Below are positions 44,181 to 52,677 of a DNA stretch of 64,000 nucleotides, piece after piece. This DNA is from Phycisphaerae bacterium. GTDB taxonomy: Bacteria; Planctomycetota; Phycisphaerae; UBA1845; PWPN01. The stretch spans positions 1 through 64,000 of the forward strand of contig JAGNEZ010000003.1 in NCBI GenBank assembly GCA_018003015.1, written 5' to 3'. Numbering within the stretch: the stretch's first letter is position 1; every line of letters begins with the position of its first letter. The notes under the pieces were generated by a model, which saw nothing but the letters and a program-made list of their open reading frames with translations, had not been told where the DNA came from and did no database searches. A program made the translations under genes and the position numbers.

Positions 44181-46679
44181 ATGCGTCGCAATCGCCGTCT
44201 GATCGTGGTCCTGTCACTGGCCTGCGGAATCGTGCCGGCACTCACCGGGTACGTCTCACAGGCCCAAACCCCCGTGGCCGCCGACCGTCAGGCCGCTGAA
44301 CCACTCACCTCACCCGGCGGGTCGGCACCCACCCCTCAGACGGCCCCGGCCAGTCAGGCCGGCGCTGCCTCCCAGCCCGCGTCAGCCACCCGGCCTGCCA
44401 CCCAGCCGACCGCCCCTCCCCCTCCGCCCACCTCCCGCAACAACAGCGGACCGCACATCATCGTGCAGCCGGGAGGCGGGCTCCTGCTCAACTTCGTGGA
44501 CGCCTCCATCACCTCCGTCCTCGATGAGCTTTCCTCCATCGCCGGCTTCATCGTCGTCAAGGAGACAACCCTCGAAGGCCGAGTCACCCTGGTCAGCAAA
44601 CAGGCCGTACGCCCGGCCGACGCGATCTCCCTCCTCAACACGGTCATGAAGAACGCCGGCTACGCCGCCATCCAGCAGGGCCGCATCCTCAAAATCGTTC
44701 AACGCGAAAAGGCCAAAAAGGCCAATATCCCAGTCCGCACCGGCTCCGATCCCGCACAGATCGAGCCCACCGATGAACTCATCACCCAGGTCATCCCGGT
44801 CAGCTACGCCGATGCCGCCCAGCTCCGCCAGGACCTCCAGCCCCTCATCAGCGCGGACGCCGATGTGACCGCCAACGCGTCCAGCAACACCATCGTCGTC
44901 ACCGATACCGCCGCCAACATCCGACGCCTCGTCGAGATCATCAGCTCCCTGGATACCCACCTGGCAGGAACCAGCGAAGTCAAGGTCTTCCAACTCAAGT
45001 ACGCCAGCGCCGCTAACGCCGCCCGACTGATCAACGAAGTCTTCGGCAGCCAGGGACAGAGCGGGAGCCGCAGCGGCTCCGGCGGGTTCGGTGGATTCGG
45101 CGGGTTCGGCGGCGGCCCCGGCGGATTCGGCGGCGGCCCCGGCGGATTCGGCGGATTCGGCGGACGCGGCGGATTCGGCGGCGACCGCGGGGGTGGCAGC
45201 CGATCCTCCCAGGGCGGCACACGCTCAACCGCCCGCCTCTCCGCCTCTTCCGACGACCGTACCAATACCTTGGTCGTGACCGGTCCGACCGATACCCTCC
45301 AGATCGTCGCCCAAGTGGTCAAGGAACTCGACGCCAATCCGGCTTCCGACGACACCGTCTTTGTCTACCGCCTCAAGAACGCCGTGGCCATCAACATCGA
45401 ACCGGTCGTCAACAGCCTGTTCAACGGCACCTACACCGGCAGCCGAGCATCCACAAGCGCCCTCTCCGGAACCCGCTCGACCGGTATGACTAACCGCAAC
45501 ACCCGAACCGGCGGTACCCGCAGCGCCACCGGAAGCAGCCGGTCCGGCTCCTTTGGCTCCAGCGGTGGTTTCGGCTCGGGCGGCGGCTTTGGCTCCAGCG
45601 GCTTCGGATCGAGCTTCGGCGGCACCAGCCGGTTCGGCAGCGGCTTCGGCGGCGGTTTCGGCGGCTTCGGCGGCTTCTCTTCCGCAGCCATGGGCACCGC
45701 CGCCCGCCTGGCCGACCAGGTTTCCGTCATCGCGGATCCGGATACTAACTCGCTCCTCGTTCGCACCAACCCGAAGAACTACGAGCAGGTCAAACTGGTG
45801 CTCGCCGAACTCGACCGGGCCGTCGCCCAGGTCCTCATCAAGGTCCTCATTGCGGAGGTCACTCACGACAACAGCCTCGACATCGGGGCCGAATTCTCCG
45901 TGCTCAACATCCGGGCAAACGGCCTGGGACAGACCTACGCGGACAACTTCGGCGTCGGCAGCCAAACCACCGGCGTGGTCGTCAAAATCCTCGAAACCGA
46001 CTACACCGCCGTGATCCACGCCTTGGAGACCGCCGGCAAGCTCGACGTCCTCTCCCGACCCTACATCCTCGCTTCCGACAACCAGCTCGCCAGTATCACC
46101 GTGGGCCAGGAGGTCCCCTTCATCACCAATACCCGCCTCACCGACACCGGCCAGACCATCAACACCATCGAATACGGCGATATCGGCATCCTGCTCGACG
46201 TCATTCCGCACATCAATCCCGAAGGGCTGGTCATCCTCGACGTCGCCCCCGAGATCTCCGCCCTCACCGGCACCACCGTCCCCATCTCCGAGACCGTCTC
46301 CGCCCCGGTCTTCGCCAAGCGCTCCGCCCAGACTCGCGTCGGAATCCGCAGCGGCCAGACCGTGGTCATCGGCGGCCTCATGGAAGACCGCCAGACCGAG
46401 ACAATCAACAAGATCCCGCTGCTCGGCGACATCCCCCTGCTGGGTGAAGCCTTCAAACGCCGAGAAAACAAGAAGAGCAAGACCGAGCTGCTCATCTTCC
46501 TGACACCCCATGTGGCCGCGCAGCCGGACTACCTCAAGCCCATGTCGCAAGACGAACTGGAAGGCAGTAAACTGGTACCCGGCGCGGTCTACCCGGGCGC
46601 CTTCGACGAGCACATGCAGGGGCTGCAACGCGGCGGCGGCGCCGCCACCCAGCCCGCAGCGCCCGCCAAGGAGAAATGA
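44181..46679 (+). CDS. gspD: Secretin GspD with FG-rich inserts
   Basis: 832 residues from ATG 44181 (GAGGAG upstream), with signal peptide 'LIVVLSLACGIVPALTGYVS'. After a Pro/Ala linker come N0/N1-like domains ('LLNFVDASITSVLDELSSIA', 'IPVSYADAAQLRQDLQPLIS'), then N2- and N3-like domains, each interrupted by Gly/Phe-rich sequence (~294-349 and ~415-503). The secretin barrel (~550-790) has 'GQEVPFITNTRLTDTGQTIN', 'IGILLDVIPHINPEGLVILD' and 'GIRSGQTVVIGGLMEDRQTE', then 'INKIPLLGDIPLLGEAFKRR'. It forms the outer-membrane exit pore. The inserts contain seven and nine FG dipeptides. Confidence 0.95.
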   Translation: MRRNRRLIVVLSLACGIVPALTGYVSQAQTPVAADRQAAEPLTSPGGSAPTPQTAPASQAGAASQPASATRPATQPTAPPPPPTSRNNSGPHIIVQPGGGLLLNFVDASITSVLDELSSIAGFIVVKETTLEGRVTLVSKQAVRPADAISLLNTVMKNAGYAAIQQGRILKIVQREKAKKANIPVRTGSDPAQIEPTDELITQVIPVSYADAAQLRQDLQPLISADADVTANASSNTIVVTDTAANIRRLVEIISSLDTHLAGTSEVKVFQLKYASAANAARLINEVFGSQGQSGSRSGSGGFGGFGGFGGGPGGFGGGPGGFGGFGGRGGFGGDRGGGSRSSQGGTRSTARLSASSDDRTNTLVVTGPTDTLQIVAQVVKELDANPASDDTVFVYRLKNAVAINIEPVVNSLFNGTYTGSRASTSALSGTRSTGMTNRNTRTGGTRSATGSSRSGSFGSSGGFGSGGGFGSSGFGSSFGGTSRFGSGFGGGFGGFGGFSSAAMGTAARLADQVSVIADPDTNSLLVRTNPKNYEQVKLVLAELDRAVAQVLIKVLIAEVTHDNSLDIGAEFSVLNIRANGLGQTYADNFGVGSQTTGVVVKILETDYTAVIHALETAGKLDVLSRPYILASDNQLASITVGQEVPFITNTRLTDTGQTINTIEYGDIGILLDVIPHINPEGLVILDVAPEISALTGTTVPISETVSAPVFAKRSAQTRVGIRSGQTVVIGGLMEDRQTETINKIPLLGDIPLLGEAFKRRENKKSKTELLIFLTPHVAAQPDYLKPMSQDELEGSKLVPGAVYPGAFDEHMQGLQRGGGAATQPAAPAKEK
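45081..45183 (+). repeat. Short tandem repeats encoding FG-rich insert in gspD
   Basis: Tandem 9- to 21-base units of the type GGCGG(A/G)TTC. Positions 45108-45128 and 45129-45149 are exact copies of one 21-base unit. Slippage could change the insert length. A second, less regular Gly/Phe/Ser-rich stretch spans about 45548-45690. Confidence 0.75.
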
Positions 46680-46682
46680 CCC

Positions 46683-47288
46683 GTGAGGCTCCCTCCCAAG
46701 ACGGCTTCACCGCCGAACACCGGCCTCCACGGCCAGAGCACCCCCCACACGCGGAACCACTGGGGGCGATACGGCCTGCTCCTGGCCGTGGCGCTGACCG
46801 GAGCTTGCCAGAGCCCGCCCGGCAAACCACCCCCCGCCCCCACCTCGCCCGCCACGTCCGCTACGCCAGCCAGGCAAACCCCCAACAGCAATACCGACCC
46901 GTGCGCCATGCGCCTGCACGATATCTGCGGCCCACTCCTGCTCTACTACGCCACCCATCAGCAGTTGCCGGCCCGGATCGAGGAACTCGCCCACGTCCCC
47001 GGATTCGAGAACGTGCGCGATTTCACCTGCCCAACCTCAGGCCAACCCTACGTCTACAACCCCATCGGCATCGTCAACTCCGGCGCCGCCCCCCGCATCG
47101 TCCTCTATGACCCCACCCCGACACATTCCGGAATACGCTGGGCCATCTCCATCATCGAGCCCGGAAACAAGAACGCCGCCCTGATCGCCAAGGTCGTTGC
47201 CCTGCCCGAGTCCAGCTTCTCGCTGAGCCCGCCCCCAGCCAAGTCCGACGCTAAACCCGAGGCCAAGCCCCAAGTTCAGGAGGAATAA
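46683..47288 (+). CDS. Lipoprotein downstream of secretin, possible pilotin-like partner
   Basis: 201 residues from GTG 46683, 3 bases after gspD, with AAGGAG inside the gspD end. A lipoprotein signal is visible: 'YGLLLAVALTGACQSP', lipobox LTGAC. A Pro/Thr linker is followed by a small domain: 'LLYYATHQQLPARIEELAHV', 'DFTCPTSGQPYVYNPIGI', 'IVLYDPTPTHSGIRWAI'. It resembles the globular end of DUF1559/pseudopilin-like proteins. The C-terminus is charged and Pro/Lys-rich. Position suggests a role with the secretin, for example as pilotin, but no pilotin family is recognised. Confidence 0.7.
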   Translation: MRLPPKTASPPNTGLHGQSTPHTRNHWGRYGLLLAVALTGACQSPPGKPPPAPTSPATSATPARQTPNSNTDPCAMRLHDICGPLLLYYATHQQLPARIEELAHVPGFENVRDFTCPTSGQPYVYNPIGIVNSGAAPRIVLYDPTPTHSGIRWAISIIEPGNKNAALIAKVVALPESSFSLSPPPAKSDAKPEAKPQVQEE

Positions 47289-47382
47289 GCCCGCCGTGAA
47301 ATCGCCTCTGCCACGCGCCTGATACCGGCCAAAGATATGCGAGCCCCGAACCAGCCCGACCACAAGACCCGCTCTGCCCCCC

Positions 47383-48432
47383 CTACCGGACCAGCGAATT
47401 GCCGTAGCCAATCACCGCGATCGCCAGCAGAATCAGGGCCAGACCGATGTACATCGTCCGGAGCGGCTTGCCTCGTCCTTCACGCCATTCTCCGGTCAAG
47501 ATGCCCCACGCACTGGAGGCCGCGATGCAGCAGCCCATGGTGATCGCCCAGCCCGCGGAATTGCCCAGCTCACCCATCGCCGCCGCCGCGCGGCCGAACA
47601 GAGTGATCGACAACACCCAGGTCACCCCCATGAGAACCGACAGCAGCCAGTGGCTGGCGGTGCCCGGAAGACCGTACCCCACCCAGGTCCGGTTCCGGAT
47701 CAGCAGGACAACGCAGTAGACCGCGTTGGTGACAAATCCGCCCAGTAGCGCCACCGCCCAGATGGCATCCGAAGCCCCGCCCGCCGATGCCCCCACCGCT
47801 CTGGCCGCATCCTTGAGAGGACCGGCGTAGTTGTTCGCAAAGTTGATCATCGGATTGAAGATCCCCGACAGAATGCAAAGGGTGAGCCCCTTGACGAACG
47901 TCCCTGCGGATACCCCGCCCGGCGATTCAGCGCCCGTCTGCCCCTGTCCCGCCGACGCTCGGAATTGGGCCTCCTTCCGGGCCCCGGCCACGGCGCAAAT
48001 CATGACCCCGACAACCATCAGCGCAATGCCCCCCGTCACCGTCGCGCCGCCGGCGGTCAGGAACACCCTGGGCTCAGAGGCCATCGGAACCAGCGAACCG
48101 AGGGCCAGCGTCAGACCAATGCTGATCGCGAACGCCTGACTCATCCCCAGAATGGAGATGCTTTGCCCAAAAGTGACCGCGCCTAAGCCCCAGCCCACAC
48201 CGAAGAGAAAAACCATCGCCAACGTGCCTGTACCCGATCGGGCATAGACCGTCATCAGATCGGAACAGGTGGTGAGGGCGATGACCCAGGGCAAGATCAC
48301 CAGGGCCGCAACCGCCCACACCAGCCACGTCGCTTCCCACGCCCACTTGGCTGTCTGCTTCATCGGCAGACTAAAACTGCCCATGAGCACACCACCAACA
48401 ACCGCCAACAGGAAGCCAAGGCTCGCATTCAT
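47383..48432 (-). CDS. Second RhaT-like sugar permease
   Basis: 349 residues from ATG 48432 (GGAG 8 bases upstream). About ten membrane helices. RhaT-type features are 'GGVLMGSFSLPMKQTAKWAW', 'WEATWLVWAVAALVILPWVI', 'FLFGVGWGLGAVTFGQSISI', 'LGMSQAFAISIGLTLALGSL' and 'WAITMGCCIAASSAWGILTG'. It is close to RhaT in length but clearly diverged from the copy at 19205, so its sugar may differ. Convergent with the secretion operon; not linked to catabolic genes here. Confidence 0.82.
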   Translation of the reverse strand: MNASLGFLLAVVGGVLMGSFSLPMKQTAKWAWEATWLVWAVAALVILPWVIALTTCSDLMTVYARSGTGTLAMVFLFGVGWGLGAVTFGQSISILGMSQAFAISIGLTLALGSLVPMASEPRVFLTAGGATVTGGIALMVVGVMICAVAGARKEAQFRASAGQGQTGAESPGGVSAGTFVKGLTLCILSGIFNPMINFANNYAGPLKDAARAVGASAGGASDAIWAVALLGGFVTNAVYCVVLLIRNRTWVGYGLPGTASHWLLSVLMGVTWVLSITLFGRAAAAMGELGNSAGWAITMGCCIAASSAWGILTGEWREGRGKPLRTMYIGLALILLAIAVIGYGNSLVR

Positions 48433-48812
48433 GCATCGGCTCCAGCATGGGCAATCGGCACACAACAAGGGGATGCCCGTCGGTGTGGAGAGTACGTCGC
48501 CTCGATCACCGCGCCAAGCCGGACCGGCGACAGGTCGTAGGCGACGCCCACACCGAGACTGGAAAAGAACCGTGGCGGCGCGTTACAGTCCACACCAGGA
48601 ACTCGGTCTTCGCCGGGCGGTCTGTTTACCCTGGTAGTACCCGGCTGGCGGCACGGCGACGATCATCCTTCGCTTCGACTCAGCACCCGGCAGGCATCCG
48701 GGATCGAGGAGCCCATCGCCGCGGCAAGTGTCGGGCAGGCCTCCAGCCGGTCAACCCGATCGGCACGACGCCCGTCTCACACCTGACGAGGTCGGTTCAG
48801 AGGTGGTTTCGC
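48433..48812. other. Divergent intergenic region (380 bp)
   Basis: It lies between the second RhaT-like gene and the WD40 kinase. No credible gene was found in any frame, and no promoter pair or hairpin stands out. Confidence 0.5.
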
Positions 48813-51800
48813 ATGGCAGCCGAGCAGCTGGATCCCCGGGACGAACGGATCGGCCGCGTCCTGAACGAGTTCCTGGACCGCGCCCAGAAAGGCGAGGCCG
48901 GCTGCCAAGAGGAACTGATCAAGGCCAACCCCGACTTGGCCGACGAACTACGCGAGCAGTTCACCATGCTCCGCCAGGTCGGCCGGGTATCCTCCGGCGG
49001 GCCCCTCGGCCAGGCACCCGACACCCCCCCGCCACGCGATTCACTGCCCGGCTACGAGATCCTCAGCGAAATCCACCGCGGCGGACAAGGGGTCGTCTAC
49101 CGAGCCCTCCAACGAGCGACGCGACGCGAGGTCGCGATCAAGATCATGCACGAGGGCCCGTTCGCCGGCTGGCGCGACCGGGCCCGCTTCGATCGCGAGA
49201 TCCAGGTCCTGGGCGCCCTGAGGCACCCCAATATCGTCAACGTCCACGACAGCGGCACGGCGGCAGGAAGCCAGTTCGTGGTCATGGACTACATCCCCGG
49301 ATTACCCCTCGACGCTTGGATCCGCAACGCCCCCCGATCCATCGAGCAGCTGCTCCAACTCTTCGTGGTCATCTGCGACGCAGTCAACGCCGCCCACGTC
49401 AAGGGTATCATCCATCGCGACCTCAAACCGGGTAACATCCGCATCGATGAGGAAGGACGACCGCACATCCTCGACTTCGGCCTGGCCAAGGTCGAGGGCG
49501 ACGACAAGGAAACGGAAATCGCCTCGGGCATGACCCTGGCCGGCCAGTTCGTGGGCAGTCTGCCGTGGAGCAGCCCCGAACAGGCCCAGGGACTGCTCGA
49601 TCAGGTCGATACGCGAACCGACGTCTATGCCCTCGGCGTGATCCTCTATCAGATGCTCACCGGCACATTCCCCTACCAGGTCGTCGGACCGGTGCGCGAT
49701 GTACTCAACCGGATCGTCAGCGGCGAACTGACCCGGCCAAGCACCGTCCGCAGGGAGATCGACCGCGACGTCGAGGCGATCGTTCTCAAGTGCCTGCGAA
49801 AGGAACCCCATCGCCGATACCAAACCGCCGGAGAACTGGGACACGACATCGGGCGATACCTGCGCGGCGAGGCCGTCGCCGCCCGAAGCGACAGCGGGCT
49901 GTACGTCCTGGGCAAGATGCTGCTCCGCCATCGCGTACCCGTCATGGTGGCCACAGCCTTTGCCATCCTGGTCGGAGTCTCCCTGCTGGCATCAGTCTCC
50001 CTCTGGCGGCAAGCAGTGGTCGAACGTGACCGAGCCATCCTCGCCCGGCTGGAACAGGATCGGCAACGCAGCCGCGCCGATGCCAAGGCCGCCGAGGCCG
50101 AACAGGCCCGTGGAATCGCCGAACGCGAACGAACCGTCGCCCAGGAACAGGCCGAACAGCTTCGCCGTGTCACCTACCTCAACCAGATCGCCCTCGCCCG
50201 AAACGCCTACGAGCAAAAGTACCTCGGCCAGACCCGGCAATTGCTCGATGCCTGCCCCACCAACCTGCGCGGTTGGGAATGGCATTACCTGTATCGGCTC
50301 TCCAGGCAGCCCACCTCCCTCGACATCACCGCCGACGCGAAAGGCGTGACCGCCCTGGCCATCGACCGCAGCGGTGAACAGATCATCACCGGAGGATGCG
50401 ACGGAATCATCAGGATCTGGAACGTATCCACCGGTGCGGCCATCGCTCATCTCACCGGCCACACCGACCAGATCAACACCCTCGCCTTCAGCCATGACCG
50501 CAAGTGGATCGCGTCGGGCGGCCGCGATCGAACCCTGCGGCTGTGGGACGCCCAAACCTATGCCCACCGCATCCTGCAAGAGGGAGAACAGTACATCAAC
50601 TGCGCAGCGTTCAGCCCGGACGGAACCGGCCTGGTCGCCGGAGGACAGGCCAAGACGTTGACTTTCTGGACCGTGCCCCGCGGGGAAATCCTCGGCACCT
50701 CCGCCCCTCACGGCAACGAAGTCTCCTGCGTCGCCTACGACCCCGACGGGAAGCACGTGGCATCCGGCGAGTACCTGAACCTGTCCGGCGGCAGCGGCAG
50801 AATCAGAATCTGGGAGGTTGCTTCTAGAAAGATCTTAAAGGAGCTCCCGGCTCATCCCGGCGCGGTTCTGTCCGTTGCATTCAGCCCGGACGGTAAACGC
50901 ATCGCCTCCGGCGGGGGTATGGCCCCAACCGGCCGCGACGCACGCGGCACATTGAAGGTGCTCGACGCCACCACCGGAGAGGAACTCCTCTCGCTTCGCG
51001 GCCACGAGGGCTTCGTCAACGCCGTAGCCTATAGTCCCGACGGCAAACGGCTCGCCTCCGCCGGAACCCCGCGCACACCGGCATCCGGCATGGAATCGGA
51101 TCTCACCTTGAGAATCTGGGACGCGGACACCGGAGAGGAACTGAACACCTACTCGGCCCACGATCACGGAGGACAGGCCGTCACCTGGAGCCCCGATTCA
51201 AGCCGGGTCTTCTCGGGCGGCATGGACGGACGACTCAGGGCCTGGCCCAGCACCGCTCCGGCTGAGTATCGCGAACTGCGCGGCCATTCCGGCTCCGTGC
51301 TCCGGCTCGCCTTCAGCCCGGACGGAAAAAAACTCGCCTCCGCCGGCGGACCAGGCGACACGCAGGGCCCGACCGCCCAGGCCGCCGATAACGCCGTCCG
51401 CGTCTGGAACCTGCAATCCGGCTCCCCCATCTTCGTCCTCACCGAACACAAGGACGCCATCCTCGGACTCGCCTGGAGCCCAGACGGCCAACGCATCGCA
51501 TCGGGTAGCGCCGACCGAACCCTCCGCGTCTGGAATGCCACCACCGGCGCGAGACAAATGCTCCTTCCCAACCTCCTCGGCAGCATCCGCAGCGCTGGAT
51601 TCAGCCCGGACAACACCCTCCTCGTCAGTACCGCCGGCAACCTCGTCACCCTCCGACGACTCCCCGATGGACAGGAGTTCCGGCAGATCCCCCACGCCAG
51701 CGAGCCCATGACCGCCGTCTTCAGCCCCAACGGCCACTGGCTCGCGATCGGCTTGTCCGACGGAGACGTCGCCATCCGCGATCCGGCCTCCGGAGAACAG

Positions 51801-52238
51801 GTACGCTCCATCACCACCGGCATGAGCCTGAGCGGCGCCTGGTTCAGCCCCGACGCGACGACGATCGCCAGCGCTCATCGCGACGGCACCATCTCCCTTT
51901 GGAACATCTCCACCGGCCTGCGAAGCGCAACCATCAGAGGACCCCAGCGGTCCGTCGAGTGGCTCGATTTCAGCCCCGACGGCCGACGACTGGCCTCCTG
52001 CACCACCGACATGATGCTCAAAATCTGGGACGTCGCCAGCGGAAGCGAAGTGTTCAGCGCCCGAGCCCACAACGGCCCCGTCACCTGCGTGAGGTTCAGC
52101 CCGGACGGCCGGACGATCGCTACCTGTGGACAAGACGGGCTGATCAAGCTGTGGGAAACCCAAACCGACCCGGACCATCCGCCCGCACCGACCACCATGC
52201 CCGCAACCCCACCGGCCGCAACCGGCCCGGCTCGATAA
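48813..52238 (+). CDS. Membrane Ser/Thr protein kinase with 14 WD40 repeats
   Basis: 1141 residues from ATG 48813. The kinase domain spans ~90-350: glycine loop 'IHRGGQGVVYRAL', 'VAIKIM', 'IIHRDLKPGNIRID', 'DFGLAKVEG', 'SSPEQAQG'. All catalytic residues are present. One membrane helix lies at ~370-392 ('VPVMVATAFAILVGVSLLAS'), then a ~60-residue coiled coil. From ~505 on I count 14 WD40 units, for example 'INTLAFSHDRKWIASGGRDR', 'VLSVAFSPDGKRIASGG' and 'VTCVRFSPDGRTIATCGQDG', enough for two seven-bladed propellers. The extracytoplasmic sensor would control the cytoplasmic kinase. An ECF sigma gene lies 439 bp downstream. Confidence 0.92.
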   Translation: MAAEQLDPRDERIGRVLNEFLDRAQKGEAGCQEELIKANPDLADELREQFTMLRQVGRVSSGGPLGQAPDTPPPRDSLPGYEILSEIHRGGQGVVYRALQRATRREVAIKIMHEGPFAGWRDRARFDREIQVLGALRHPNIVNVHDSGTAAGSQFVVMDYIPGLPLDAWIRNAPRSIEQLLQLFVVICDAVNAAHVKGIIHRDLKPGNIRIDEEGRPHILDFGLAKVEGDDKETEIASGMTLAGQFVGSLPWSSPEQAQGLLDQVDTRTDVYALGVILYQMLTGTFPYQVVGPVRDVLNRIVSGELTRPSTVRREIDRDVEAIVLKCLRKEPHRRYQTAGELGHDIGRYLRGEAVAARSDSGLYVLGKMLLRHRVPVMVATAFAILVGVSLLASVSLWRQAVVERDRAILARLEQDRQRSRADAKAAEAEQARGIAERERTVAQEQAEQLRRVTYLNQIALARNAYEQKYLGQTRQLLDACPTNLRGWEWHYLYRLSRQPTSLDITADAKGVTALAIDRSGEQIITGGCDGIIRIWNVSTGAAIAHLTGHTDQINTLAFSHDRKWIASGGRDRTLRLWDAQTYAHRILQEGEQYINCAAFSPDGTGLVAGGQAKTLTFWTVPRGEILGTSAPHGNEVSCVAYDPDGKHVASGEYLNLSGGSGRIRIWEVASRKILKELPAHPGAVLSVAFSPDGKRIASGGGMAPTGRDARGTLKVLDATTGEELLSLRGHEGFVNAVAYSPDGKRLASAGTPRTPASGMESDLTLRIWDADTGEELNTYSAHDHGGQAVTWSPDSSRVFSGGMDGRLRAWPSTAPAEYRELRGHSGSVLRLAFSPDGKKLASAGGPGDTQGPTAQAADNAVRVWNLQSGSPIFVLTEHKDAILGLAWSPDGQRIASGSADRTLRVWNATTGARQMLLPNLLGSIRSAGFSPDNTLLVSTAGNLVTLRRLPDGQEFRQIPHASEPMTAVFSPNGHWLAIGLSDGDVAIRDPASGEQVRSITTGMSLSGAWFSPDATTIASAHRDGTISLWNISTGLRSATIRGPQRSVEWLDFSPDGRRLASCTTDMMLKIWDVASGSEVFSARAHNGPVTCVRFSPDGRTIATCGQDGLIKLWETQTDPDHPPAPTTMPATPPAATGPAR

Positions 52239-52677
52239 CCCTCCGGCACCACTCCCTCCCTCAGCATGACCGGGCTCAGCACGACGCCCGCCACACCCTT
52301 CCCTGGAGAGCCGGCTAGCGACGGGGTCTCTCGCGCACCTCAGACGGTTGTTCGCCGGGTAACAGCACCGCGTAAAAAGCCAGGTGCCCGGGAGAATCGT
52401 CCAGCCTGTCAAGAGGAGGGAAGCAGGTCTGGGAGATCCTTCCGGGCACCGGAGCATCTTATGGGGTTGCCGTTAGATATCTCAACGGAATCCCCGGACC
52501 CGACTAACGCACCAGGAATGACTTTTTGCGTTTTTTTTCTCTCCCGGCCGTCGCATCATCCCCGGAATCGGGATGTCCCATAACAATTCTCCCTGGCGAT
52601 ATGCCGATATCGGTGGTAAGCTTTTGTTTGAAAAGCGTTTATGCGGTCAGCAACCACCAGACGCAAACCAGAACGCA
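52239..52677. other. Intergenic region with structured elements (439 bp)
   Basis: It lies between the WD40 kinase gene and the ECF sigma gene. No credible CDS. It contains a two-hairpin structured element (52383-52495) and an unusual T-rich tract near 52519-52545, which may be a terminator tail or part of a promoter. Confidence 0.55.
52383..52495 (+). ncRNA. Candidate structured RNA (two hairpins) upstream of an ECF sigma gene
   Basis: Hairpin 1: a perfect outer 9-bp stem (52383-52391 with 52442-52450), a 9x9 internal loop, and an inner 8-bp stem with one bulge (52401-52408 with 52424-52432). Its 15-nt apical loop contains AGGAGGG. Hairpin 2: CCGTT/AACGG (52470-52474 with 52484-52488), extended by GGGGTT/AATCCCC. 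A T-rich tract follows about 25 nt later. It matches no riboswitch I know; it may be a leader element, an sRNA or an elaborate terminator. Confidence 0.35.

Noticed and set aside
45225-46628. Minus-strand open frame of 467 codons opposite gspD
   Set aside because: Gly/Ala/Asp-rich translation mirrors the secretin codons; no start signal or family.
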